A DNA stretch of 64,000 nt from Pseudomonas moorei (GTDB taxonomy: Bacteria; Pseudomonadota; Gammaproteobacteria; Pseudomonadales; Pseudomonadaceae): the NCBI RefSeq assembly GCF_008801475.1, contig NZ_VZPP01000003.1:1-64000 (forward strand). The letters are read 5' to 3'. How positions within the stretch are numbered: position 1 is the first letter of the stretch; each line of letters starts with the position of its first letter. Positions 24,508 through 33,633 of the stretch are shown piece after piece. The notes under the pieces are model-generated. The model was not told the origin of the DNA, searched no databases, and saw nothing but the letters and a program-made list of their open reading frames with translations. The translations under genes were made by a program, and so were the position numbers.

Positions 24508-25551
24508 ATGAGCCGTATCTTGACCGAGGCCGTTAGCCGCCGATCATTTCTGCAATCTGCCGGCATCACCGTCGGTGGCGCCTTCGCCGCCAACCTGCTG
24601 CCTTCCAGCGTTTTCGCCGCGACCAAACCCATCGTGTTGCGCTACACCAGCAGCTTGCCCGACACCCATCCGCTGAACAAACAGATGAAGGCCGCGTCCG
24701 AAGCGATCAAGGCTGAAACCAACGGTGCTGTGGACTTGCAGGTGTACGCCAACGGCGCCATGGGCGGCGATACCGACATGCTGTCCCAGGTGCGCGCCGG
24801 GGCCATCGATTTCATTCCATTGCCCGGGGCGATTCTCTCGACCCTGGTGCCGGCCATGTCCATCGAAAGCATGCCGTTCGCGTTCAAGGACTACGACAGT
24901 GTCTGGGCTGCGCTGGACGGCAAACTCGGCGAGTACGTGCGGGCCAAGACCGAGAAGGTCGGCCTGATCCCGATGGAAAAAGTCTGGAACAACGGATTCC
25001 GTCAGATCACCAGTTCGACCCGCCCGATCAACACGCCGCAAGACCTCGCCGGCTTCAAGTTGCGGGTGCTGGTCAGCCCGTTGTGGACCTCCATGTTCAG
25101 CGCCCTGGGCGCCTCCCCTACCGGCATCAGCATCAACGAAACCTATTCGGCGCTGCAGACCAAAGTGGTCGACGGCCAGGAAAACCCGTTGGTGGTGGTC
25201 GAGTCCGCACGCTTCTATGAAGTGCAGAAGTACTGCTCGATGACCGACCACATCTGGGGCGGTTTCTGGATCGTCGCCTCGGGCAAGACCTTCCCGAAAC
25301 TGCCGGCGGACGTGCAGGAAATCGTTTCCCGGCAGATCAACGCCGCCGCGCTGGTTCAGCGTCAACAGGTGATCGATCTCAACTCCAGCCTGGAACCGTC
25401 CCTGATCGCCCATGGCATCACCTTCAACAAAGTCGACCGTTCATTGTTCAGGACCGACCTGCAATCGAAAGGCTTCTACACCCAATGGAAAGAAAAGTAC
25501 GGCACCGAAGCCTGGAGCTTGCTCGAGCAGTACGCGGGTCAATTGTCCTAA
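24508..25551 (+). CDS. TRAP transporter substrate-binding protein (DctP family), Tat-exported
   Basis: The ATG at 24508 (after GAGGTG) gives a twin-arginine leader: SRRSFLQSAG, then a mildly hydrophobic stretch to VFAAT. The mature part is DctP-like (ISINETYSALQTKVVDGQENPL is the family signature, with the Arg of GFKLRV expected to bind the substrate carboxylate). Periplasmic receptor for an organic acid. It is followed 15 bases on by the membrane subunit. Tat rather than Sec export is unusual but known for TRAP receptors. Confidence 0.9.
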   Translation: MSRILTEAVSRRSFLQSAGITVGGAFAANLLPSSVFAATKPIVLRYTSSLPDTHPLNKQMKAASEAIKAETNGAVDLQVYANGAMGGDTDMLSQVRAGAIDFIPLPGAILSTLVPAMSIESMPFAFKDYDSVWAALDGKLGEYVRAKTEKVGLIPMEKVWNNGFRQITSSTRPINTPQDLAGFKLRVLVSPLWTSMFSALGASPTGISINETYSALQTKVVDGQENPLVVVESARFYEVQKYCSMTDHIWGGFWIVASGKTFPKLPADVQEIVSRQINAAALVQRQQVIDLNSSLEPSLIAHGITFNKVDRSLFRTDLQSKGFYTQWKEKYGTEAWSLLEQYAGQLS

Positions 25552-25566
25552 GCCGGAGACCGGGTC

Positions 25567-27465
25567 ATGAAAAACGAACTACGAATGACGGACGTTTCCC
25601 CTGCTGACGGACGCAGCCCACGGCAAACCACTTTGCGCCTCGGCCGCGCCCTGGACACCGGCCTGCGCTGGCTGACCGAGGGCAGCGCGGCGTTGCTGGT
25701 GGTGGTCGAAGTCACCCTGCTGTTCTGCAACGTGTTCTCCCGATATGTGCTGAATCAGCCGATTGTCTGGGGCGATGAACTGGCCTCGCTGCTGTTCCTG
25801 TGGCTGGCGATGCTCGGTTCGGTGGTGGCGATGCGGCGCGGCGAACACATGCGCCTCACCTCGTTTATCGGGCGTTTGCCTGCGGAGAAACGCGCCTTTA
25901 TCGACACTTTGGGCGCGGTGATCGTTATCGCGTTTATCGGGCTGCTGTTCACCCCGGCCTGGGAGTACGTCAGCGACGAGTGGATCATCACCACCGCCGC
26001 CCTGGAAATCCCCAACGCCTTCCGCGTGTCTGCCATTGCGGTCGGCCTGAGCCTGATGTTGATGACCTGCGTCGCGCGCCTGCTGACCAGCGCCCGGCTG
26101 ATCGACTTCACGGTGTCGGTGGCGATGCTGGCCTCCATGGCGGCGTTGTTATGGGTCAGCGAAGGCCTGCTGTTGCTGATGGGCAACTGGAACCTGATCG
26201 TGTTCTTCATGATCGGGGTGATGGCGATGATCATCATCGGCGTGCCGATTATGGTCGCGTTCGGCCTGGCCACCGTGGCGTACCTGTCGACCATGACCGC
26301 CACGCCGCTGACCCTGGTAGTTGGGCGCATGGACGAAGGCATGGCGAGCCTGATTCTGCTGGCGATTCCGCTGTTCGTGTTTTTGGGCGCATTGATCGAA
26401 GCCATGGGCATGGCCCGGGCGATGATCCGTTTCCTGTGCTCGCTGATCGGCCATGTGCGCGGCGGCTTGTCGTATGTGCTGATTGGTGCCATCTACCTGA
26501 TTTCCGGCATTTCCGGGTCCAAGGCCGCCGACATGGCCGCCATCGCCCCAGCGCTGTTTCCGGAAATGAAGAAACGCGGCGAGGACGAAAACGAACTGGT
26601 AGCGATGCTCAATGCCTCCGGCGCGATGTCGGAAACCATTCCCCCAAGCCTGGTACTGATCACCATCGGCTCGGTGACCGGGGTGTCGATTTCGGCCCTG
26701 TTCACCGGAGGGTTCATGCCGGCAGTGGTGGGCGCCATCGCGATGGCGGCGGTGATCTGGTGGAAAAACCGCAAGGGCGAAGCCTCCACCGGCAAACGCG
26801 CCTCAGCCAAGGAAATCGGGCATTCACTGCTGGTGGCTTTACCGGCCCTGGCCCTGCCCTTCGTGATTCGCACCGCGGTGGTCGAAGGCGTGGCCACGGC
26901 CACCGAAGTGGCGGCGATTGGCGTGGCCTACACCTTTATCGTCGGGTTGCTGTGCTATCGCTGCTTTGACTGGCGCCGCCTCTATCCGATCCTGGTCAGC
27001 ACCGCCTCCTTGTCCGGCGCGATTCTGATCATTATCGGCAGCGCCACCGCCATGGCCTGGGCGCTGACCCAATCGGGCTTTTCCCATCAACTGGCGCAAG
27101 TGATGTCGACGGTGCCCGGGGGGGCGATGGGCTTCCTGATCATCTCGGCGGTGGCCTTCATTCTGCTGGGCAGCTTCCTCGAAGGCATTCCGGCCATCGT
27201 GTTGTTCGGGCCGTTGCTGTTTCCCATCTCCAAGACCATGGGCATCAACGACGTGCATTACGCGATGGTCGCGATCTTTGCCATGGGCCTGGGCTTGTTC
27301 GCGCCGCCGTTTGGCGTCGGTTTCTACGCGGCGTGCGCCATCGCCAAGGTCGACCCCAGTGGCGCCATGCGCCGGGTCTGGCCGTACCTCGGCGCACTGG
27401 TCGTGGCCCTCGGCGTACTGATTGCCGTGCCGTGGATATCCATCGGTTTCCTGCCCAACATCTGA
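25567..27465 (+). CDS. Fused TRAP transporter permease (DctQ-DctM)
   Basis: A 632-residue inner-membrane protein in which the small subunit (about residues 25-190: LLFCNVFSRYVLNQPIVWGDELA, the DctQ pattern) is joined to the large subunit (DctM: GVPIMVAFGLATVAYL, ISGSKAADMAAIAPALFPEM, NASGAMSETIPPS). About sixteen membrane segments can be counted. Such fusions are found in many TRAP systems. With the preceding receptor it forms a sodium-driven importer for an organic acid. Confidence 0.92.
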   Translation: MKNELRMTDVSPADGRSPRQTTLRLGRALDTGLRWLTEGSAALLVVVEVTLLFCNVFSRYVLNQPIVWGDELASLLFLWLAMLGSVVAMRRGEHMRLTSFIGRLPAEKRAFIDTLGAVIVIAFIGLLFTPAWEYVSDEWIITTAALEIPNAFRVSAIAVGLSLMLMTCVARLLTSARLIDFTVSVAMLASMAALLWVSEGLLLLMGNWNLIVFFMIGVMAMIIIGVPIMVAFGLATVAYLSTMTATPLTLVVGRMDEGMASLILLAIPLFVFLGALIEAMGMARAMIRFLCSLIGHVRGGLSYVLIGAIYLISGISGSKAADMAAIAPALFPEMKKRGEDENELVAMLNASGAMSETIPPSLVLITIGSVTGVSISALFTGGFMPAVVGAIAMAAVIWWKNRKGEASTGKRASAKEIGHSLLVALPALALPFVIRTAVVEGVATATEVAAIGVAYTFIVGLLCYRCFDWRRLYPILVSTASLSGAILIIIGSATAMAWALTQSGFSHQLAQVMSTVPGGAMGFLIISAVAFILLGSFLEGIPAIVLFGPLLFPISKTMGINDVHYAMVAIFAMGLGLFAPPFGVGFYAACAIAKVDPSGAMRRVWPYLGALVVALGVLIAVPWISIGFLPNI

Positions 27466-27493
27466 TCACTCCTTTGATAGCCCGAGGTTGCTT

Positions 27494-27952
27494 ATGAATT
27501 TCTCAACGCTGGAAGCAGGCACCACCACCGAGCGCCGCCTGACCGTCGATCAGCAACGCACCATTTCGTTTTTGGGTGAGGATCTGCGCATCTACGCCAC
27601 ACCACGATTGGTCGACGACATCGAACAGACCTGCCTCGATTACTTGCTGACCTTCCTCAATGAAGGTGAAAACACCGTCGGTGCGGCGGTCGATATCCGT
27701 CATGTCGGGGCCACGCTGCAGGGTATGTCGGTCAGTATCGTCGCCACGGTCACCCGCATCGAAGGGCGCAGTGTGACCTTCAACGTCGAGGTACGTGACG
27801 AGGTCGAACTGGTGGCCACGGCAGCGCATACCCGCGTGGTGGTGAACGTCGCGAAGCTGCGCAGCCGTGTGCAATCCAAGGCCGAGGCTGCCGCCGCTGG
27901 CGAAGTCGAAGACGGCCTGCTCAACCGTTCCCAATTCGCCGCGTCGCGCTGA
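27494..27952 (+). CDS. Hot-dog thioesterase resembling fluoroacetyl-CoA thioesterase (FlK)
   Basis: A 152-residue single-domain hot-dog protein. The pattern EQTCLDYLLTFLNEGENTVGAAVDIRHVGATLQG matches FlK-like thioesterases, with the Glu of the central helix and the His of DIRH at the expected places. It would release a free acid from a CoA ester made by the CoA-transferase and crotonase, or clear a dead-end CoA ester. It starts at an ATG after GAGG, 28 bases behind the TRAP permease. The FlK comparison is by eye; fluoroacetate as substrate is not implied. Confidence 0.7.
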   Translation: MNFSTLEAGTTTERRLTVDQQRTISFLGEDLRIYATPRLVDDIEQTCLDYLLTFLNEGENTVGAAVDIRHVGATLQGMSVSIVATVTRIEGRSVTFNVEVRDEVELVATAAHTRVVVNVAKLRSRVQSKAEAAAAGEVEDGLLNRSQFAASR

Positions 27953-27967
27953 GCAAGGGCTGCCGTC

Positions 27968-28927
27968 ATGATCACGCTGCATGAACGCAATGGCCTGCCC
28001 AACCTGGCACCCGAGGACGCCTTGCCGATTGTTGATGCCCACCATCACCTGTGGGACCTCGGCAACGGGCGCTATCCGTGGTTGCAGGACGAGTATCACG
28101 AGGAATTTTTTCTCGGTGACTATCACAGCCTGTGCCGGGATTTTTTGCCGGAACACTTCCTGGCCCTGACGCAAAACCAGCGCTTGGTCGGCACGGTACA
28201 CGTCGAGGCCGAACGGGCTCGGGATGAGCAAGTCGCCGAAACCCTTTGGCTGGAACAGGTGAACGCACGCTTCGGCTTCCCGAACGCCATCGTCGCCCAT
28301 GCCTGGTTTGATCGCGACGACAGCGCCGAGATACTTGCGGCCCAGGCGACCCGGCCATTGGTTCGGGGGATTCGCTCGAAACCGGTGACGTCGGTTTCAC
28401 CGCTGGAGTCAGTGGCCGGGGCCAAGGGCACCATGCAAGACCCGAAATGGCTGGAAGGCTTTTCGCGCCTGGCCGAACACGGTTTGTCCTGGGATTTGCG
28501 TGTGCCGCCGTGGCACTTGGCCGAGGCTGCGGAAGTGGCGGCGATGTTTCCCCGGATTCAGATCGCCTTGAACCACACGGGTTTCGCCTGGGATCGCAGC
28601 CCGTCGGGTATGGCGCGCTGGCGCAAAGGCCTGGAGGCACTGGCCTTGCAACCCAACGTGCATATCAAGCTGTCGGAATTCGGCCTCAAGGATTCGCACT
28701 GGAATTACGACGACAACCGAGTGGTGGTGCTGGCCGCCCTGGAGATCTTCGGCTCCGAGCGTTGCATGTTCGCCAGCAACTTTCCGGTCGCCGGGTTGCG
28801 CGCGTCCTACGACACGATTGCCGATGGCATGGCCACGATGCTCGCGCCGCTGGGGCGTGCGGTGCAGGAAGCGGTTTTCGCCGGCAATGCGCAGCGCTTC
28901 TATCGCCTGGAGCCACAGCATGGATAA
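27968..28927 (+). CDS. Amidohydrolase-2 family (COG3618-type) hydrolase, first copy
   Basis: A TIM-barrel metal hydrolase. IVDAHHHLWDLG supplies the first strand metal ligands, VHVEAER the third strand, ALNHTG the His of strand five or six, and MFASNFPV the closing Ser/Asn-rich strand where relatives have an Asp. The group includes fuconolactonase-like and 2-pyrone-dicarboxylate-lactonase-like enzymes, so opening of a lactone is a fair guess. Its stop overlaps the next gene's start by 8 bases, so the two are translationally coupled. It lies within the TRAP/CoA catabolic string. Confidence 0.8.
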   Translation: MITLHERNGLPNLAPEDALPIVDAHHHLWDLGNGRYPWLQDEYHEEFFLGDYHSLCRDFLPEHFLALTQNQRLVGTVHVEAERARDEQVAETLWLEQVNARFGFPNAIVAHAWFDRDDSAEILAAQATRPLVRGIRSKPVTSVSPLESVAGAKGTMQDPKWLEGFSRLAEHGLSWDLRVPPWHLAEAAEVAAMFPRIQIALNHTGFAWDRSPSGMARWRKGLEALALQPNVHIKLSEFGLKDSHWNYDDNRVVVLAALEIFGSERCMFASNFPVAGLRASYDTIADGMATMLAPLGRAVQEAVFAGNAQRFYRLEPQHG

Positions 28928-29864
28928 CTGGCGCGAACGCTTTCTGGCCAGCGGCGACGACGCGGATTTACCCATCGTCGACGCCCACCAGCATTACTTC
29001 GATATCGAGGCCCATTACTACCCGTGGCTGAACGACCGGCCATTGCGCCCATTCCGTTACGGCGATTACTCGTCGATCTGCCGCACCTTTTTGCCCGAGG
29101 ACTATAAGCGGCTGACGGGCCGGCATCGCATCGTGCAGACCGTGGTGATCGAGGGTGAATGGGACCCGGCGACACCGGCCGACGAAGTGCGTTTTATCGA
29201 GTCCCTGACGGAGCACGAACCGTCCTTGGCGGCCATGGTCGGCCAGGCCTGGCTGGATCGCGAGGACGCACCTGAGCTGCTGCGCCTGTACCGCGAACAT
29301 CCGCTGGTCCGCGGCGTGCGCCACAAACCGACGGTCACGCGCCGTGAAGAATGGCGCGAAGACTTTTCCGCGCCCGGCTCCATGCGCGATCCGCGCTGGC
29401 GCGACGGCTACGCCCGACTGGCGCAAAACGGTCTGCATTTCGAGTTGCAAGCACCGTGGTGGCATCTGCCGGAAGCCGCCGAACTGGCCCGGGACTTTCC
29501 CGACGTGACCCTCGTGGTCAATCACACCGCGCTGCCGGCGGATCGCTCGCCGCAAGGTCTGGCCGGCTGGCGCGACAACCTGGCGCTGCTGGCTCGCGAG
29601 CCCAACGTCGCGCTAAAGATTTCCGGCATTTGCATCCCAGGCCAGGCCTGGCCCGTGGAAGCCAACCGCGAGGTGGTGAACGACGCGATATCGATTTTCG
29701 ACGTCAGTCGCTGCGCCTTTGCCAGCAACTACCCGGTCGATGGTGTGGTGAACAGCCTCAGCGAAGTGTTCGACGGTTTCAAAACCATCGTCCGCGACCG
29801 TTCCCGCGTTGATCGACTGGCGCTGTTTCATGACAACGCCCGACGTATTTATCGGCTCACTTGA
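28920..29864 (+). CDS. Amidohydrolase-2 family hydrolase, second copy
   Basis: A diverged paralogue of the preceding gene with the same landmarks: IVDAHQHYFD, VVIEGEW, VVNHTALPADRS and FASNYPVDG. Both begin with near-identical phrases around YPWL, and both carry RSPxGxAxWR late in the chain. In the first strand the pattern is HxH, as in metal-binding members. The ATG at 28920 is inside the end of the previous gene, an 8-base overlap. Two coupled copies suggest either a heteromer or successive hydrolytic steps on related lactones. Confidence 0.8.
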   Translation: MDNWRERFLASGDDADLPIVDAHQHYFDIEAHYYPWLNDRPLRPFRYGDYSSICRTFLPEDYKRLTGRHRIVQTVVIEGEWDPATPADEVRFIESLTEHEPSLAAMVGQAWLDREDAPELLRLYREHPLVRGVRHKPTVTRREEWREDFSAPGSMRDPRWRDGYARLAQNGLHFELQAPWWHLPEAAELARDFPDVTLVVNHTALPADRSPQGLAGWRDNLALLAREPNVALKISGICIPGQAWPVEANREVVNDAISIFDVSRCAFASNYPVDGVVNSLSEVFDGFKTIVRDRSRVDRLALFHDNARRIYRLT

Positions 29865-29895
29865 TCCCTATTTGAACAGCCCTTAAGGAGCTCCC

Positions 29896-31473
29896 ATGTT
29901 TGAAGTTTCAGGCCACAACTACATTGCCGGCGCTCGTTCGGCCAAAGGTTCGAACACCCTGCAAAGCCACGACGCCAGCACCGGCGAAGCGCTGCCGTTC
30001 CGGTTCCATCAGGCAACTGAGGAGGAAGTGAATACGGCCGCAGAAGCGGCGGCCACGGCTTACCCGGTTTTCCGTAACCTGTCGGCCGCCCGCCGTGCCG
30101 ACTTCCTTGACGCCATCGCCACAGAACTCGACGCGTTGGACGAGTCATTTATCGCCCTCGTCTGCCGCGAAACCGCCCTTCCCGCCGGGCGCATTCAGGG
30201 TGAGCGCGCCCGCACCAGCGGCCAGATGCGTTTGTTCGCCACGGCGCTGCGTCGGGGCGATTTCTACGGGGCGCGCATCGACCGCGCCCTGCCGGAGCGC
30301 AAGCCGCTGCCCCGTCCAGACCTGCGCCAATACCGCACCGGCCTCGGCCCGGTTGCCGTCTTCGGTGCCAGCAACTTTCCGCTGGCGTTTTCCACGGCGG
30401 GTGGTGACACCGCGTCCGCCCTCGCCGCTGGTTGCCCGGTGGTGTTCAAAGCCCACAGTGGCCACATGGCGACCGCCGATTACGTCGCTGACGCCATCAC
30501 CCGCGCCGCCCGCCAGACCGGCATGCCCGACGGTGTGTTCAGCATGGTCTACGGCAGCGTCGGTGAAGCGCTGGTCAAGCACCCGGCAATTCAAGCTGTC
30601 GGGTTTACCGGGTCGTTGCGCGGTGGCCGGGCCTTGTGTGACATGGCGGCGGCACGGCCGCAGCCGATCCCGGTGTTCGCCGAGATGAGCAGCATCAACC
30701 CGGTGTTGCTGATGCCTGAAGCGCTAAAAGCACGGGGTGAAAAGATCGCCACCGAACTGGCCGCGTCCGTGGTCCTCGGTGCAGGTCAGTTCTGCACCAA
30801 CCCCGGTTTGGTGTTGGGCATTCGCTCGCCGGAATTCACCGCGTTTCTTGAACGTTTTGCCGGGCTGATGGGCGAGCAATCTGCGCAAACCATGCTCAAT
30901 AGCGGCGCGTTGAAAAGCTATTGCCACGGCCTCGACAACCTGCGCGCCCACTCGGGCATCACGCACCTGGCCGGCAACGCACAACAGGGCAATCAGGCGC
31001 GGCCGCAGTTGTTCAAGGCGGATGTCAGCCTGTTGATTGACGGTGACGAGTTACTGCAAGAGGAAGTTTTCGGGCCTACCACCATCGTGGTCGAAGTCGC
31101 CGATCACGCCGAGTTGCTCCAGGCCCTGCACGGCCTGCGCGGTCAGTTGACCGCCACCCTGATTGTCGAGGATTCGGAACTCACCACCCTCAACGAAGTG
31201 TTGGCCCTGCTGGAACAGAAAGTCGGGCGCGTGCTGTTCAACGGTTATCCGACTGGCGTTGAAGTAAGCGATGCCATGGTGCATGGCGGGCCTTACCCCG
31301 CGACGTCGGATGCGCGCGGCACCTCGGTGGGAACGCTGGCGATTGATCGTTTCCTGCGGCCGGTGTGCTTCCAGAACTGCCCCGACAGTCTGTTGCCGGA
31401 CGCCCTGAAAAACTTCAATCCGCTGGGCATCGCCCGGTTGATTGACGGGGTCAGCAGCCGCAACGGGCTGTAA
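29896..31473 (+). CDS. NADP-dependent aldehyde dehydrogenase (2-ketoglutarate-semialdehyde dehydrogenase-like)
   Basis: A 525-residue aldehyde dehydrogenase of the NADP group that includes 2,5-dioxovalerate dehydrogenase. GPVAVFGASNFPLAFS is the NADP-binding loop, the general base is in FAEMSSINP, and the nucleophile is Cys in GAGQFCTNPG. AAGGAG stands 9 bases before the ATG. It follows the lactonase-like pair by 31 bases. 2-Ketoglutarate semialdehyde is the end product of several sugar-acid and hydroxyproline routes, so the operon may end in the TCA cycle through this enzyme; the exact semialdehyde is inferred from similarity only. Confidence 0.85.
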   Translation: MFEVSGHNYIAGARSAKGSNTLQSHDASTGEALPFRFHQATEEEVNTAAEAAATAYPVFRNLSAARRADFLDAIATELDALDESFIALVCRETALPAGRIQGERARTSGQMRLFATALRRGDFYGARIDRALPERKPLPRPDLRQYRTGLGPVAVFGASNFPLAFSTAGGDTASALAAGCPVVFKAHSGHMATADYVADAITRAARQTGMPDGVFSMVYGSVGEALVKHPAIQAVGFTGSLRGGRALCDMAAARPQPIPVFAEMSSINPVLLMPEALKARGEKIATELAASVVLGAGQFCTNPGLVLGIRSPEFTAFLERFAGLMGEQSAQTMLNSGALKSYCHGLDNLRAHSGITHLAGNAQQGNQARPQLFKADVSLLIDGDELLQEEVFGPTTIVVEVADHAELLQALHGLRGQLTATLIVEDSELTTLNEVLALLEQKVGRVLFNGYPTGVEVSDAMVHGGPYPATSDARGTSVGTLAIDRFLRPVCFQNCPDSLLPDALKNFNPLGIARLIDGVSSRNGL

Positions 31474-31590
31474 GCCTCAGCGTTACCACCCGCTGTTAGC
31501 CATAACTCCCACGCCTGTGAACAACAGGCGTCGGATTCGCTCGTCCAGAAAACTGCTGTACCCCACAACAACAAAAACAGAGGAAGTCCC

Positions 31591-32163
31591 ATGCACGTTC
31601 AACTTCACCCGAAACAACGCCTGTGCAAATTGATGTTGGCTGTTACTGCCGCCCTTCTGCTTAACACTGCGGCCACACAATTGGCCGTTGCCGAGACTTC
31701 AACCACTGCGACGCCGCCGCCCATGCAATGTGCCACTGAAACCACCCCGCGCTACACCAAGACCCCCACCGGTTACCTGATGGTGCTGCGCATGGGCGAC
31801 AACGCCTTCAAGGAGCTGACCAAACTGGCCATCGCCGAGAAGATCCCAAGCGCATCCATCAGCGGCATCGGCTTCGGCAACGTGAAGTTCGGCTTCTGGA
31901 ACAAGGACAAGAAGGACTTCGACGCCAAAGTTTTCAGCAATGTCGAGATGGCGAGCATCACCGGCTCGATGGCCTGGAAGAACGACCAGCCGTCGATCCA
32001 CATGCACGGCGTCGCGGGTGATGCCACGTTCCAGGCCTATGGCGGCCATATCCTCGACTTCGACGTGACCACCGGTTCCATGGAAATCACCGTTGTCGTC
32101 CACCAGCGTCGTCTGGAGCGCGGGATCGATCCGTGCATCGGCGCCAACGTGTTGGGTATCTGA
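31591..32163 (+). CDS. Exported PPC/DUF296-domain protein
   Basis: The chain starts with a signal peptide (hydrophobic LMLAVTAALLLNTAATQLAVA, likely cut after AVA). The mature part is the PPC fold also seen in plant AT-hook proteins: GYLMVLRMGDN, SGIGFGNVKFGFW, then IHMHGVAGD and AYGGHILDF with the conserved His residues that hold a metal or ligand. Function of bacterial PPC proteins is largely unknown; an exported one beside a porin might bind or process the substrate in the periplasm. It lies 117 bases after the aldehyde dehydrogenase, so it may have its own promoter. Confidence 0.75.
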   Translation: MHVQLHPKQRLCKLMLAVTAALLLNTAATQLAVAETSTTATPPPMQCATETTPRYTKTPTGYLMVLRMGDNAFKELTKLAIAEKIPSASISGIGFGNVKFGFWNKDKKDFDAKVFSNVEMASITGSMAWKNDQPSIHMHGVAGDATFQAYGGHILDFDVTTGSMEITVVVHQRRLERGIDPCIGANVLGI

Positions 32164-32239
32164 TACGAGTTTCAGGCTCCCGCCGATAGCGGGAGCCACC
32201 CTCCTGAATTCGAATTACAAAAAAATAGGGGCGATTGAG

Positions 32240-33547
32240 ATGAGCAACAAGAACACGGTGGTTACCCTTGCGCTGGGCGCCCTTGCACTGAGCACCCAGG
32301 CGCAGGCTGACTTTCTGAGCGACAGCAAGGCCACGTTGGGCCTGCGCAATTTCTACTTCAACAACGACAACCGCGACGGCACCGCCACGCCGTCGAAAAC
32401 CGAAGAATGGGCCCAGGGATTCATGCTCGACTTCAAGTCGGGCTACACCAACGGCGTGGTGGGTTTTGGCATCGATGCCCTGGGCCTGACGGGGATCACC
32501 CTGGACAGCGGCAAAGGCCGGCATGTCGGCGGTTCGATGATTCCGTCGGACAGTGACGGCAGCGCGGTCGATTCGTGGAGCCGGTTGGGGTTGACCGGCA
32601 AGGTCAAGGTCTCGAAGACCGAACTGCGCCTCGGCACGCTGATGCCGAAGCTGCCGATCCTGGTGTCCAACGACGGTCGCCTGCTGCCCCAGACTTTCGA
32701 AGGTGGGCAGATCACGTCGGGCGAGTTCAAGGACCTGACCTTTACCGGTGGCCGGATCGGACATGCGACGGGCCGAGGCTCCAGCGACCAGACCGGATTG
32801 GCCGCCGTCGGCGGCACCCGTGAAAGCAACGCGTTCGACTTCGCCGGTGGCGACTGGAAAGTCACCAAAGACCTGACGGCGCAGTATTACTACGCCAACC
32901 TCGAGGACTACTACACTCAGCAGTTTTTCGGCCTGATACACACCCTGACGATCTCGGACAACCAATCCCTGAAAACCGACCTGCGTTACTTCAAGACCAA
33001 CTCGTCCGGCGCCAACAGCTCCGGTACCTCGGGCTACAAGATCAGCGGCTACACCCGGGATGGCGATGGCGAAATTGACAACAAAACCTGGAGCGCGGCG
33101 CTGATCTACTCCCTGGGTGCCCATGCAGTCACTGCGGGTTATCAAAGCGTTTCCAGCGGTAGCGGTTTCACCCAACTCAACCAGGGCGGCCTCGCGGACA
33201 AAGGTGCGGGCGGGGTCAGTCTGTACCTGTACACCGATCGCCTGATCCAGACTTTCACTCGCGCTGGCGAACGCACCACTTTCGGCCAGTATGCGTATGA
33301 CTTCGCAGGCCTGGGTGTGCCAGGCCTGAAGGCGTCGGTCATGTACCTCAGTGGCGACAACATCAAGACCACGTCCGGTGATAACCAGAAGGAATGGGAG
33401 CGGGATATCAGCCTCGACTACGTGCTGCAGTCCGGAGCGCTGAAAGGGGTGGGCTTTGGGTGGCGCAATGGCAAGTCGAACAGCGAGGCATCGCGCAATC
33501 AGGATCAGAATCGGTTGATCGTGAGTTACAGCATCCCTTTGCTCTGA
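32240..33547 (+). CDS. OprD-family outer-membrane porin
   Basis: A 435-residue 18-strand-type porin. Signal peptide MSNKNTVVTLALGALALST followed by QAQA, then DFLSDSKATLGLRNFYFNND, EEWAQGFMLDFKSGYT and GVVGFGIDALGL, all diagnostic of OprD. It ends in a beta-strand with an aromatic-rich finish (RLIVSYSIPLL). It should let the substrate of the TRAP system cross the outer membrane. Last gene of the string; the terminator at 33600 follows 52 bases on. Confidence 0.92.
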   Translation: MSNKNTVVTLALGALALSTQAQADFLSDSKATLGLRNFYFNNDNRDGTATPSKTEEWAQGFMLDFKSGYTNGVVGFGIDALGLTGITLDSGKGRHVGGSMIPSDSDGSAVDSWSRLGLTGKVKVSKTELRLGTLMPKLPILVSNDGRLLPQTFEGGQITSGEFKDLTFTGGRIGHATGRGSSDQTGLAAVGGTRESNAFDFAGGDWKVTKDLTAQYYYANLEDYYTQQFFGLIHTLTISDNQSLKTDLRYFKTNSSGANSSGTSGYKISGYTRDGDGEIDNKTWSAALIYSLGAHAVTAGYQSVSSGSGFTQLNQGGLADKGAGGVSLYLYTDRLIQTFTRAGERTTFGQYAYDFAGLGVPGLKASVMYLSGDNIKTTSGDNQKEWERDISLDYVLQSGALKGVGFGWRNGKSNSEASRNQDQNRLIVSYSIPLL

Positions 33548-33599
33548 CATCAATACCACGCTAACGCGCGTTTCGAGGATGCCCTGGTTGCATTGCCTC

Positions 33600-33633
33600 A
33601 GCGCTGACATCGTGTCAGCGCTTTTCTTCTTTT
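33600..33633 (+). terminator. Intrinsic terminator of the catabolic operon
   Basis: AGCGCTGACA (33600-33609), loop TCG, TGTCAGCGCT (33613-33622), then TTTCTTCTTTT. Perfect 10-bp stem with a T-rich tail, just after the porin gene. Confidence 0.92.

Noticed and set aside
32087..33610. A 507-codon open frame on the minus strand across the porin gene
   Set aside because: Antisense shadow of a GC-rich porin gene, whose own frame has signal peptide and OprD landmarks.
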